Below are positions 8,296 to 16,431 of a DNA stretch of 35,530 nt, piece by piece (the first letter of the stretch is position 1; the number at the start of each line of letters is the position of its first letter). Location of the stretch: the NCBI RefSeq assembly GCF_000308535.1, contig NZ_BAFW01000378.1, positions 1 through 35,530 on the forward strand, in the 5' to 3' direction. The translations under genes were made by a program, and so were the position numbers. Origin of the DNA: Nocardia cerradoensis NBRC 101014. GTDB taxonomy: Bacteria > Actinomycetota > Actinomycetes > Mycobacteriales > Mycobacteriaceae. Under the pieces are notes generated by a model, which made no database searches, had not been told where the DNA came from, and worked only from the letters and a program-made list of their open reading frames with translations.

Positions 8296-9729
8296 ATGCG
8301 TGAATATCTGACGTTCTACATCGGCGGGCGGTGGGTCGACCCCGCGTCCACGCAGACCATCGAGGTGATCAACCCGGCGACCGAGCAGGTCTGCGGCCGG
8401 GTCGCCGCCGGATCGGCCGAGGATGTGGACCGGGCCGTGGCCGCGGCGCGGACCGCGTTCGGGACCTGGCCGGCGACCACGGTCGCCGATCGGCTGGCGG
8501 TGTTGCGGGCCGTCGCGGACGAATATCAGCGCCGCCGTGACGATCTGGCGGCGGCGCTCACCGAGGAGATGGGCGCACCGGCCGCGCTCGCGGGCGGTTT
8601 CCAGGTCGATCTGGGCGCCGGGCATCTCGACACCGCGATCGCCGCACTCGCCGACTACCGCTTCGAGCAGCGCCAGGGCGCCTCGCTGGTGGTCAAGGAA
8701 CCGATCGGCGTGTGCGGACTGATCACGCCGTGGAACTGGCCGCTGAATCAGATCGCGGTCAAGGTGTTTCCGGCTCTGGCCACCGGGTGCACGGTCATCT
8801 TGAAGCCGTCGGAACAGTCGCCGTTCACCGGGCAGATCTTCGCCGAGATCCTCGACGCGGCCGGGGTGCCCGCCGGGGTGTTCAATCTGGTTCAGGGCGA
8901 CGGGCCGGGCGTGGGGGTGCCACTGTCGGGCCACCCCGATATCGACATGATCTCGTTCACCGGTTCCACCCGGGCCGGTATCGATATCGCCCGCAATGCC
9001 GCGCCCACGGTCAAGCGGGTCACCCAGGAGCTCGGCGGCAAGAGCCCGAACATCGTGCTCGACGACGCCGATTTCGCCGCCAACGTCGCCAAGGGCGTGG
9101 TGACGATGATGACCAACTCCGGCCAGACCTGCAGCGCGGGATCGCGCATGCTGGTGCCCGCGGCCCGCATGGACGAGGCGAAAGACGCCGCCCGTGCGGC
9201 CGCCGGCACCGTGACCGTCGGCGATCCGACCGGCGAGGTCGCGATGGGCCCGGTGGTCTCGGGCGCCCAGTTCGACAAGATCCAGGCGCTGATCCGCAAA
9301 GGTATCGACGAGGGCGCCACCCTGGTCACCGGCGGCACCGGTCGCCCGGACGGGCTGGATGTCGGGTTCTATGTGAAGCCGACCGTGTTCGCCGATGTCG
9401 GCAACGATATGACGATCGCCCGCGAGGAGATCTTCGGGCCGGTCCTCACCATCCTCGGCTACGACTCGCTCGATCACGCGATCGAGATCGCCAACGACAC
9501 CGACTACGGGCTGGCCGGCTTCGTCGCGGGCGCCGACCTGGAGCAGGCCCGCGCGGTGGCCCGCCGCATCCGCGCGGGTTCGGTGGCGATCAACGACGGC
9601 TTCGACTTCGCCTGCCCGTTCGGCGGTTACCGCAAGAGCGGCAACGGACGCGAATGGGGCGCATACGGATTCGAGGAGTACCTCGAGACCAAGGCGATTC
9701 TCGGATACGCACCGGAGGAGGGCGCGTGA
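8296..9729 (+). CDS. NAD(P)-dependent aldehyde dehydrogenase
   Basis: A 477-aa ALDH-superfamily enzyme of normal length. The motif PWNWPLN carries the oxyanion Asn147. TGST lies at the cofactor loop (222-225). The general base is Glu245 (QELGGKSPNIV), the nucleophile is Cys279 (NSGQTCSAGSR), and EEIFGPV lies towards the C-terminus. ATG at 8296 has GGAGAG upstream; in-frame sequence before it lies antisense or inside the previous gene. It follows the ThDP enzyme by 52 bp and overlaps the next gene by 4 bp (GTGA). Likely role: oxidising the aldehyde released by the ThDP lyase to a carboxylic acid for central metabolism. The exact aldehyde is unknown. Confidence 0.93.
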   Translation: MREYLTFYIGGRWVDPASTQTIEVINPATEQVCGRVAAGSAEDVDRAVAAARTAFGTWPATTVADRLAVLRAVADEYQRRRDDLAAALTEEMGAPAALAGGFQVDLGAGHLDTAIAALADYRFEQRQGASLVVKEPIGVCGLITPWNWPLNQIAVKVFPALATGCTVILKPSEQSPFTGQIFAEILDAAGVPAGVFNLVQGDGPGVGVPLSGHPDIDMISFTGSTRAGIDIARNAAPTVKRVTQELGGKSPNIVLDDADFAANVAKGVVTMMTNSGQTCSAGSRMLVPAARMDEAKDAARAAAGTVTVGDPTGEVAMGPVVSGAQFDKIQALIRKGIDEGATLVTGGTGRPDGLDVGFYVKPTVFADVGNDMTIAREEIFGPVLTILGYDSLDHAIEIANDTDYGLAGFVAGADLEQARAVARRIRAGSVAINDGFDFACPFGGYRKSGNGREWGAYGFEEYLETKAILGYAPEEGA

Positions 9730-10544
9730 AAACCACGAAACTCAGCGAAACGGTCGGCGTGCGGGTCGAGGATGTCGACCTCGATCGTCTCCGCAGCGAC
9801 GACGACCTGCCGCAGGAATGTCTGAACGCGCTCGAAGAACACGGTGTGCTGCTGTTCCCGCGCTTGCACGCCGACGACGAGACGCAGGCCGCGTTCTGCC
9901 GCAAACTCGGTGAGCTGGTGCAGTTTCCGCTGTACCCGAATCCGGACGTGATGGAGATCAGTTTCGACCCGGACAACCCCAATGTGGAGTATTTCGCCAG
10001 CAACGACTACTGGCATCTGGACGGTTTCATGGACGAGGTGCCGGCCAAGGCGTCCATCATGAGCGCCCACGTGGTGACCGAGACGGGCGGTGAAACCGCG
10101 TTCGCCAGCACCTACGTCGCCTACGACGAACTGTCCGAGAAGGAGAAGCGGCGGTTCGAGGGCTTGCGGGTGTGGCACAGTTTCGAGGCCATTCAGCGGC
10201 TGACATACGCCGATCCGACGCCGGAACAGCTCGACGAGTGGGCACGCCGCGGCGGACGGGAGCATCCGCTGGTGTGGACGCACGAATCCGGCCGCCGCTC
10301 ACTGGTTTTCGGAGCCTCGGCCGATCACGTGGTGGGTATGGCCCCGGACGAGGGCCGGGCACTGCTGGACGATCTGCTGGCGCGGGCGACCGCCCCGGAC
10401 CGGGTGCTGTGCCATCGGTGGACGGTGGGCGACATGGTGATCTGGGACAACACGGGTCTGGTGCATCGGGCCTGTCCGTTCGATCGGTCGCAGCCGCGGC
10501 GCATGCATCGGTCCACCCTGGTCGGGCAGGAGTCGATCAAATGA
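9726..10544 (+). CDS. TauD/TfdA-family Fe(II)/2-oxoglutarate dioxygenase
   Basis: A 272-aa non-heme iron dioxygenase. The facial triad is visible: H97-x-D99 (WHLDGFMDE) and the distal His247 (NTGLVHRACPF). Arginines at 258-262 (QPRRMHR) are suitable for binding the 2-oxoglutarate carboxylate. Length and motif spacing match TauD/TfdA enzymes. The GTG start overlaps the ALDH stop, and the stop overlaps the next ATG, so it is translationally coupled on both sides. Family members hydroxylate unactivated carbons, often causing cleavage of an ether, sulfonate or ester-like group. In this operon it provides a second, flavin-independent oxygenation. Whether it acts before or after the Rieske/BVMO steps cannot be told. 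Confidence 0.9.
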   Translation: MKTTKLSETVGVRVEDVDLDRLRSDDDLPQECLNALEEHGVLLFPRLHADDETQAAFCRKLGELVQFPLYPNPDVMEISFDPDNPNVEYFASNDYWHLDGFMDEVPAKASIMSAHVVTETGGETAFASTYVAYDELSEKEKRRFEGLRVWHSFEAIQRLTYADPTPEQLDEWARRGGREHPLVWTHESGRRSLVFGASADHVVGMAPDEGRALLDDLLARATAPDRVLCHRWTVGDMVIWDNTGLVHRACPFDRSQPRRMHRSTLVGQESIK

Positions 10545-11284
10545 GCGGCCGCACGGCGATCGTGACGGGCGGCGCGTCCGGGATCGGCGGCGCTATCGCC
10601 CGGCGGCTGGCCGCGGACGGCTCGCCCGTGGCGGTGTTCGACCTGGACGGCGCGGCGGCCGATCGCGCGGCGCGGGAGATCGGCGAAGCCGGCGGCAAGG
10701 CGATCGGGGTGGCGGTGGACGTGTCCGACCGCGGCGCCATCGACACCGGTGTGCAGCGGGTGCGCGACGAGCTGGGCCGACCGTCGATTCTGGTCAACAG
10801 TGCCGGGATCACCACGTCCGGGCCGTTTCTCGACATCACCGCGCAGCAGTGGGCGCGGGTGCTGGCGGTCAACCTCACCGGTACGTTCGACTGCTGCCAG
10901 GCCGTGCTGCCCGATATGGTCGAGCAGGGCTGGGGGCGGATCGTGAACATCTCCTCGTCGAGTGTTCACAGCGGCGCGGCGGCGATGGCCGCCTACGTGT
11001 CCTCGAAGTCCGGGGTGCTGGGGTTGACGAAGGTGCTCGCGCTGGAGTTCGCGCGAAAAGGCGTCACGGTCAATACGATTCCGCCGGGATTCATCGATAC
11101 CCCCATGATGCGAGCGACCGCCGAGCGTGGCTTCATCGATGTGGACAAGCAGATCGACGCTACTCCCGTCGGGCGGATCGGGCTGCCGGAGGATATCGCC
11201 GCCGCCTGCGCATTCCTGGTGAGCGAGGAGGCCGGCTATATCACCGGGCAGGTGATCGGCGTGAACGGCGGCCGCAACACCTGA
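10541..11284 (+). CDS. SDR-family oxidoreductase (FabG-like)
   Basis: A compact 247-aa classical SDR: TGGASGIG (9-16), NSAG (86-89), catalytic Ser138-140 and Y152-VSS-K156, PPGFIDTPM after the last core strand, and C-terminal TGQVIGVNGG. ATG at 10541 overlaps the dioxygenase stop (ATGA). It closes the nine-gene operon and meets a convergent gene 17 bp later. By family it could be a 3-oxoacyl/hydroxyacyl or secondary-alcohol dehydrogenase. The presence of three different SDRs in one operon argues for at least three alcohol/ketone interconversions in the pathway. Confidence 0.9.
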   Translation: MSGRTAIVTGGASGIGGAIARRLAADGSPVAVFDLDGAAADRAAREIGEAGGKAIGVAVDVSDRGAIDTGVQRVRDELGRPSILVNSAGITTSGPFLDITAQQWARVLAVNLTGTFDCCQAVLPDMVEQGWGRIVNISSSSVHSGAAAMAAYVSSKSGVLGLTKVLALEFARKGVTVNTIPPGFIDTPMMRATAERGFIDVDKQIDATPVGRIGLPEDIAAACAFLVSEEAGYITGQVIGVNGGRNT

Positions 11285-11301
11285 GGCGGGTGGACGCGCG
11301 G

Positions 11302-11883
11302 TTACCGATGCCGCGGCAGATAGGGCTTCAGGTCGTCGTCGGGTTCCACGCCGAACGATCGCAGCGCCATGGCCAACATATCGTAGGTGCCGACGGTGAA
11401 AACGATATCCATGAGTTGGTTCTGCTCGAATTCGGCGGCGAGAATCTCCCAGGTCCGGGCGCCGACCACACCGTCGGACAGTAATTCGTCGGTGGCTGTC
11501 AGCAACGCTCTGTCGGCAGCCACCCATTCGTCGTCCGGCACCGCCGCCGCGATTCTTTCTATTTCCGCCTTCGCCATTCCCGCTATTTCGGCGAGAATGG
11601 CGTGCTGGGCCCATTCGTAGTCACACTGCCGGACCGCGGCGACGCGCAGTATCAGCAGTTCGCGCTGCCGGTCGCCGAGTGTCGATCCGTAGAGCAGGTG
11701 GCCGTTGAAGCTCAGGAATGCCTTGGCCAGCGCGGGATATCGCGCGAGCGTGCCGAGCAGGTTGGCCCCGGCGGGGTGCGTGTCGGCCGGGGTGTCACCG
11801 AGTACCGAGGAGCGAAATTCGCCGATGAAGCCGACCAGATCCGGCGACCACTCCGACTTTTCCGCAGGCGTTATTCGAGCCAC
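11302..11883 (-). CDS. Carboxymuconolactone decarboxylase (CMD)-family protein
   Basis: A 193-aa all-helical CMD/AhpD-like protein. The conserved core reads LGDRQRELLILRVAAVRQCDYEWAQH, with Glu75, Cys87 and His94. AhpD-type peroxidases have a CxxC pair; here the second Cys is replaced (C-D-Y-E), so a classical thiol-peroxidase cycle is unlikely. Proteins of this subgroup are usually annotated only as CMD-family. Start is GTG at 11883, chosen for a strong GGAAGGAG six bases upstream. It is transcribed towards the operon end (17-bp convergent gap) and stands alone. A link with the catabolic operon is possible but unproven. Confidence 0.85.
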   Translation of the reverse strand: MARITPAEKSEWSPDLVGFIGEFRSSVLGDTPADTHPAGANLLGTLARYPALAKAFLSFNGHLLYGSTLGDRQRELLILRVAAVRQCDYEWAQHAILAEIAGMAKAEIERIAAAVPDDEWVAADRALLTATDELLSDGVVGARTWEILAAEFEQNQLMDIVFTVGTYDMLAMALRSFGVEPDDDLKPYLPRHR

Positions 11884-12115
11884 GACCGACTCCTTCCGGC
11901 CGATGCGCAGACCGACCCGGCCATGAATTTCCGGGCCGCATCTCGCCGCCCCGAATCCGCATTTCCGGCGAATACCGGCTGCGGAAATGCTATCAAAACG
12001 GCCTTTGTTTCGCGATAGTGTTCCGCATGCGATATCCCGTCACCACGGTCTACACTTCGATACCGAATTCCGCCGCACGGCGCGGCGGCCGTCCCGATCG
12101 CAGCTGGGAGCGAAC

Positions 12116-12791
12116 GTGCTGGGAGACGAGCCCATCTCGGACGCGTACGCGGCCAACGCCGAGTTCTGGATTCGTATCGTGCGCGACGACCTCGACCCGT
12201 ACCGCAGCGGCCTCACCGACCCGGCACTGCTCGCGCTCATCGGCGACTGCGCCGGCCTGCACATCCTGGACGCCGGATGCGGAGAAGGCTGTCTGACCCG
12301 CGAATTGATCACGCGCGGAGCGGGTTTCGTCGACGGTGTGGACACCTGCGCCGAATTCGTCGCGGCCGCCGCGAGCCATCCGGCACACGATCCCGCCCGC
12401 GCACGATTCCGGCAGGCCGATGTGGCCGCGCTGCCGTTGCCCGACGACAGCGTCGATCTGGTGGTCGCCAACCGCCTGCCGCACGGGCTGTCCGATCCCG
12501 GGCGGCGATTCGTCGAATTCGCCCGCGTCGTGCGCCCTGCCGGGCGACTGGTGATGGTGACGATGCATCGTGCAACAGCGCTTCGAGGTCGCGGGGACGC
12601 GCTCCCCCGCCGCCTCCGTGCAAGCGTTGTATTCACTGGAAGCGACGATCGGGATGCTCACCACCGCCGGGTTCGCGATCACCGCCATGCGTGAACCCCG
12701 GCCCACCGACCAGCAGCGCCGCGAAACCCCTTGGTGGGATGAACATTTCACTCGGCCGCTGTTCCTGGCACTGGAATGCGTCCTGCTATAG
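12116..12791 (+). pseudogene. SAM-dependent methyltransferase, broken by internal deletion/frameshift
   Basis: The N-terminal part starts at GTG 12116 (GGGAG upstream). It encodes a class I methyltransferase: ILDAGCGEG as the SAM-binding loop, then VDLVVANRLPHGLSDP and VRPAGRLVMVTMH. At about 12565 the frame becomes nonsense, running to a stop at 12694. The missing C-terminal part continues in another frame from about 12570 (QQRFEVAGTRSPA ... SLEATIGMLTTAGFAITAMREPRPT ... FTRPLFLALE) to the stop at 12791. Family members I recall have about 20 residues (HPCFY...-type) between the TMH and QRFEVAG segments. So the lesion looks like a short out-of-frame deletion rather than a simple base slip. 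A sequencing error alone would not explain the missing residues. Confidence 0.72.
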
Positions 12792-12938
12792 ACAGCACCA
12801 ATGTCGGACATCGAGTACAAGTATTGGACGCTATATCTCCTGTTCGTGCAGGCTCAATGCCGTGGCCACCGCGTCGCCCTCCGCACCGCGAGGCCGGCCG
12901 ACCTCGAAGCGGCCGCACACGACCGAGAGGAATGCGCC

Positions 12939-13454
12939 TTGTCCAAACTCGCTTCCGCACTGGCGGCAGTCGCGGCCGCCGGATTGCTCGCCGCCTGCGG
13001 CGGCCACGACGACACCGGCGCGAATCCGCCCGCCCCGGCGACCTCCTCCGCCCCGGCGCCGGCGTCCGCCGGATCGCCCGCGGCGCTGCTGGCCTCGACC
13101 CCGTGGGAGACCACCGCGGCACGAGATGCCCAGGGGCGCCCGGTCGCACGGACCGACAGCACTGTGGCGAACTACGTCGGTTTCGCCTACTTCGATCCCG
13201 ACGGCACCTTCACCATGTACAACCTCGACGACACCCCGAAGATGCACGGCGACTGGTCGGTATCCCCCGACGGCCGCACCCGCACCATCGTCGCGAAAAA
13301 CGCTGCGGGACAGGAACAATTCCGCCGTGTCGTGGAGATAGTCACACTCGACGGCACCACCTTCACCTACCGCGTCCATCCGGACGCCGCCGACCGGGCC
13401 ACCTACTACGACATCGTCCACACCCCGACGGCTCACCCGGAACCGGCCGCCTAA
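12939..13454 (+). CDS. DUF4822-type lipoprotein
   Basis: A 171-aa secreted lipoprotein. TTG at 12939 is preferred over an upstream in-frame ATG (12801). It is preceded by GAGAGG, and it gives a proper signal peptide: short basic start (MSKL), hydrophobic stretch, lipobox LLAAC. A Pro/Ala/Ser-rich linker follows. The mature domain begins WETTAARDAQGRPV and contains ANYVGFAYFDPDGTFTMYN, HGDWSVSPDGRTRTIV and TFTYRV, a pattern I associate with DUF4822. The predicted location is the outer face of the membrane. Function unknown; the DPDGTF and DGTTFTY segments suggest a small beta-rich, calycin-like fold. It converges with the PAS-ANTAR gene with a 17-bp gap. Confidence 0.75.
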   Translation: MSKLASALAAVAAAGLLAACGGHDDTGANPPAPATSSAPAPASAGSPAALLASTPWETTAARDAQGRPVARTDSTVANYVGFAYFDPDGTFTMYNLDDTPKMHGDWSVSPDGRTRTIVAKNAAGQEQFRRVVEIVTLDGTTFTYRVHPDAADRATYYDIVHTPTAHPEPAA

Positions 13455-13471
13455 GCCGGCACGGCCACGCG

Positions 13472-14143
13472 CTACTTCCCGTCCGTGCCCGGATGGCGCA
13501 GCGTCAGCAGGAGATGATCGAGACGGGTCCGCGTGGACACGGGCACCGGGGGCATGGTGTCCAGACGGCCGACGAGCTGCGCGGCCAATTCCTGCAGCTT
13601 GACGTTGGTTTCCTGAGATCGCCACGCCAGCACCCGGAACGCCTGCTCCGCCGAGATCCGGTAGACGAACATCAGGATCCCCTTGGCCTGTTCGATCGCC
13701 GCCCGGCGCTCGATCACGGCGGGCAGCTCCTCCTCGAAAAGTTCCCGGCGCTGCTGGTCGACCGAGTCGGTGAGATCGACGTAGTAGCCCTGCGTGCCGA
13801 TCACCTCGCCCGACTCGTCGAGCATCGGCTCCGACACCACCAGCACATCGCGGACCGTGCCGCCGGTGTCGACGATGCGGTGCCTGCTGGAGAACGGCGC
13901 GTGATCTTCGACCGAGGTGACGATGGTGGCCTCGACCCGATCGCGGTCGTCGGGATGTTTGTGCTCGAGCAGCAGTTCGGTGGTCGGTTCGATCTGCCCG
14001 GGGGCGTAACCGTGCATCCTGGCGACCTCGTCCGACCACTCCCATCGCCCTTCGGCGAACCAGAATCGGAACCAGCCGACGCCCTGCGGGTCACCGGCGC
14101 CCACCACCCGTTCGACGCCGTCCTCGTGCCCGCTGGCGACCAT
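13472..14143 (-). CDS. PAS-ANTAR domain RNA-binding regulator
   Basis: A 223-aa protein. The N-terminal PAS fold covers about residues 20-128 (GWFRFWFAEGRWEWSDEVARMHGY..., the PAS_3-like E-W-S/MHGY pattern). The C-terminal ANTAR domain covers about 143-192 (IERRAAIEQAKGILMFVYRISAEQAFRVLAWRSQETNVKL..., with the conserved A-x-G-I-L and aromatic positions). ANTAR domains bind paired hairpins in leader RNAs and antiterminate transcription. PAS-ANTAR proteins are common in mycobacteria and Nocardia and are typically stress or redox regulators. ATG at 14143. It lies divergently from the sigma-factor gene with a 391-bp spacer, an arrangement that suggests coupled stress signalling. No haem or flavin ligand in the PAS domain can be assigned. 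Confidence 0.88.
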   Translation of the reverse strand: MVASGHEDGVERVVGAGDPQGVGWFRFWFAEGRWEWSDEVARMHGYAPGQIEPTTELLLEHKHPDDRDRVEATIVTSVEDHAPFSSRHRIVDTGGTVRDVLVVSEPMLDESGEVIGTQGYYVDLTDSVDQQRRELFEEELPAVIERRAAIEQAKGILMFVYRISAEQAFRVLAWRSQETNVKLQELAAQLVGRLDTMPPVPVSTRTRLDHLLLTLRHPGTDGK

Positions 14144-14534
14144 GATCGCAGCCTACTCCCCGGCCCGGGCACGCCCCTCACCTGCGACGATGCCTGCCGA
14201 GGGGGGCGGGGAAGGCGGCCGTGACGGCACGATGCGCGGCGGCATCCGTTCCGTGGCCCAACCGATACCGGATCCTGTCCGGTTCTCGACCGACGGGACC
14301 GGACGGTCCGTAGGATCGGTCCGGTACGCGAACGGCGCGCATCCGCCCGCCCCCGAGCGTCCGATTGTGCACCACACAGATGCGTTGCACGCCAACCTGT
14401 TTCGAAACTCCGGCGCAGGCCGAGCGAACGATAGCCGAATGCGAACATCCGTGCGCAGGCGCAAGACCGTTGAGCTTGCGTGATCGAGGTGCTCGCTCCA
14501 AGTCGTCGCATACGACGGAAACGGAGTGGCCCGA
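14144..14534. other. Intergenic region between PAS-ANTAR and sigma-factor genes
   Basis: This 391-bp divergent spacer has no convincing gene. At 14296-14309 there is an inverted repeat GGACC-GGAC-GGTCC inside a run rich in GGTCCG/GGACCG words (about 14276-14325). It may be an operator or weak DosR-like sequence, but its spacing is off by one from the usual box. No clear SigB/SigF promoter motif (GTTT...GGGTA) was seen upstream of the sigma gene. Confidence 0.4.
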
Positions 14535-15371
14535 ATGACACATCCCGCACGAACCCACCGGACCGGAGGCGCCCGGTCGCGTAGCGACAGCTACGACAAC
14601 ATCGAACCGTGGTTCGACAAACTCGCCGACCTCGACGCCACCGACCCGCATCGGCGGGCACTGCGCGAACACATCATCGAATTGTGCCTGCCGCTGGCCG
14701 AGCACATCGCACGCCGCTATCTCAACCGCGGCGAGGCCTACGACGACCTGCTGCAGACCGCCCGCATGGGGCTGGTCCTCGCCGTCGACCGCTTCGATCC
14801 GGGCCGTGGCGCGCCGTTCCTCGGGTTCGCCGTCCCCACCATCATGGGCGAGGTGCGCAAACATTTCCGCGACCACACCTGGGCGGCCCGCGTACCCCGC
14901 CGCTACAAGGAACTGCGCCACCGGATCGTGAAGGCGGGCGATCCGCTCACCCAGCGCCTGGGCCGTGCGCCCAACGCCCGGGAACTGGCCGCCGAGCTGG
15001 ACGTCGACATCATCGACATCACCCAGGCACTCGTCGCCGCCAACGTCTACCAGTGCGATTCCCTCGACGCCGCCCGCACCGAACGCGACGACGCACCGTC
15101 CACGGCGGCCGCCGCGCTGGGCGTCGACGAACCCTGCTACGAACTGCTCGAGCAGGCCGCGGCGGTCCGGCCGCTCATCGCCGATCTGCCGCAGCGCGAC
15201 CGCGACATCCTCGTCCTGCGATTCTTCGAATCGAAAACGCAATCGGAGATCGCCGAGCACTTCGGGGTGTCCCAGATGCACGTGTCACGACTGCTGACCC
15301 GCATTCTGGACACGCTGCGCGACGGGGTATGGAGCACACCGGAGGACTCGGTCGCGCAGATGCAGCCGTAG
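14535..15371 (+). CDS. RNA polymerase sigma factor, SigB/SigF/SigG family
   Basis: A 278-aa group 3 sigma factor. Region 2 (about 50-115) includes LAEHIARRYLNRGEAYDDLLQTARMGL and VDRFDPGRGAPFLGFAVPTIMGEVRKHFRDHTW. Region 3 follows (VPRRYKELRHRI ... LGRAPNARELAAEL). Region 4 has a helix-turn-helix (LPQRDRDILVLRFFESKTQSEIAEHFGVSQMHVSRLL, about 218-254). These are hallmarks of stress/sporulation sigma factors. ATG 14535 is preferred over GTG 14526 because GGAG sits 8 bp upstream of it. No anti-sigma (RsbW-like) gene is adjacent, unlike many sigF operons, so control is probably in trans. DoxX and SPW genes just downstream carry motifs that this sigma class could read. Confidence 0.92.
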   Translation: MTHPARTHRTGGARSRSDSYDNIEPWFDKLADLDATDPHRRALREHIIELCLPLAEHIARRYLNRGEAYDDLLQTARMGLVLAVDRFDPGRGAPFLGFAVPTIMGEVRKHFRDHTWAARVPRRYKELRHRIVKAGDPLTQRLGRAPNARELAAELDVDIIDITQALVAANVYQCDSLDAARTERDDAPSTAAAALGVDEPCYELLEQAAAVRPLIADLPQRDRDILVLRFFESKTQSEIAEHFGVSQMHVSRLLTRILDTLRDGVWSTPEDSVAQMQP

Positions 15372-15386
15372 CCGCGGCGGCGCCGG

Positions 15387-15791
15387 TCAACCGCCCCGCT
15401 TGTCCGAGGCGACGAACAGCAGCCCGCCGATCATCGCCATGTTCTTGTGGAACTGCACCTGTTGCGGCTTGCGCGCGCCGGGGTCGTCGATCGCCCAGAA
15501 CGCATGGCCGGCAATGGTTGTCGGCACCATCGAAGCGACCAGAGCCAGCGCCGACAGGCGGGGCAGTCTGCCCAGTGCCAGCAACACGCCACCGGCTACC
15601 TGGACGCCCGCATTGACCTGTACCAGCAGCTTGTCGTCCGCGGGCAGCGGCACGACCGAGCGCACCGCGGCGAGGGTCGGCGCCGCCGCCTCCGGCCGAG
15701 GTCCGGGCTCGCGCAACGCGTCCGCGCCGAGTACCGCGTAGGTGGAGCCCATCAGCACGCGCGCCGCCGCGCGCATCGAATCGAAGCGCAT
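15387..15791 (-). CDS. DoxX-family membrane protein
   Basis: A 134-aa integral membrane protein with four hydrophobic segments: ARVLMGSTYAVLGADAL, VNAGVQVAGGVLLALG, LSALALVASMVPTTIAG, and MAMIGGLLFVASD near the C-terminus. The motif Q-x-x-x-F-H-K-N near the last helix (QVQFHKNMAMIGGLL) is typical of the DoxX family. DoxX proteins are small quinone/redox-associated membrane proteins; in mycobacteria DoxX joins an oxidoreductase complex with SodA and a thiosulfate transferase, but that partner set is not seen here. ATG at 15791 has TGGAG about 7 bp upstream. It converges with the sigma gene (15-bp gap). A SigB/SigF-type promoter motif lies upstream. Confidence 0.85.
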   Translation of the reverse strand: MRFDSMRAAARVLMGSTYAVLGADALREPGPRPEAAAPTLAAVRSVVPLPADDKLLVQVNAGVQVAGGVLLALGRLPRLSALALVASMVPTTIAGHAFWAIDDPGARKPQQVQFHKNMAMIGGLLFVASDKRGG

Positions 15792-15841
15792 ATCAACTCC
15801 ATTCCGGAGACGAAGCAGGATAGTTGCCGTCAGGGCGGCGA

Positions 15842-15866
15842 CTACCCCGCTCGCCGATCTCCATAC
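15842..15866 (-). promoter_or_regulatory. Putative SigB/SigF-type promoter of the DoxX gene
   Basis: Read on the minus strand, GTATGG is followed by 13 bases and GGGTAG. The SigB/SigF-type consensus is GTTTAA-N12-14-GGGTAT. The -10 element ends about 50 bp before the DoxX start. A sigma factor of this class is encoded next door, which supports but does not prove the assignment. Confidence 0.45.
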
Positions 15867-15921
15867 GCGCGCCGTGCCGGCGGGAGCGGTTCACGCTCCG
15901 GCGACCCGGCACTGTCGCGAC

Positions 15922-16374
15922 TCAACGGTGGGCCGCCGCGGCGTGCGGTCGCCGGTCACCGACGGCCGTGGTCACCAGCAACCCGGCTGCGGCCAGACCC
16001 AGAACGGTGACGATCGCACCCATCACCACATTGGTCCACAACACGCCCGTGGGACGTTCGCCGACGACCCACGGGCTGATGATCTGCCAGACGCCGATCG
16101 GGATCAGGACCCAGCTCAGGCCGTAACCGTGCGTCGGCATCGCGGTGATCACCAGGCCGATCACCGCCACGGCGAGACCGAGGATCAGATTCTGGATGAC
16201 CAATTTAGGGGCGACGGAGAAATCGTTGATCACCCACGGCGTGATGGCCGTGAACAGTCCCGCCAGCAGGACCAATCCGTCGATCGTCACAACCGACGCA
16301 CCACCCGGGCCGCCATGGCGGGCCTCTCGCCCGGTGGGCCGGTCCACCGCGGTGCTCTGTGGATAGCTGACCAT
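15922..16374 (-). CDS. SPW-repeat membrane protein
   Basis: A 150-aa protein with a short soluble N-terminus and four predicted membrane helices arranged as two similar halves. Each half ends in the SPW-type motif: ITPWVINDF in the first and ISPWVVGE in the second. Hydrophobic segments are IDGLVLLAGLFTAITPWV, LVIQNLILGLAVAVIGLVI, WVLIPIGVWQIISPWVV and VVMGAIVTVLGLAAAGLLV. The family's function is unknown. ATG at 16374 is preferred over an upstream TTG because GGAAGGAGACTGGAG directly precedes it and serves as ribosome binding site. A SigB/SigF-like promoter motif lies about 60 bp upstream, so stress-induced expression is plausible. Confidence 0.82.
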   Translation of the reverse strand: MVSYPQSTAVDRPTGREARHGGPGGASVVTIDGLVLLAGLFTAITPWVINDFSVAPKLVIQNLILGLAVAVIGLVITAMPTHGYGLSWVLIPIGVWQIISPWVVGERPTGVLWTNVVMGAIVTVLGLAAAGLLVTTAVGDRRPHAAAAHR

Positions 16375-16431
16375 CTCCAGTCTCCTTCCCAACTGTCGTT
16401 CGGTACCGTCCGATCGGCCGGCACTGTCGGG

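Noticed and set aside
14296..14309. Possible DosR box GGACC-GGAC-GGTCC upstream of the sigma gene
   Set aside because: Half-site spacing is one base off the 14-bp core, and the surroundings are repetitive GGTCCG words. It is over 200 bp from the start.
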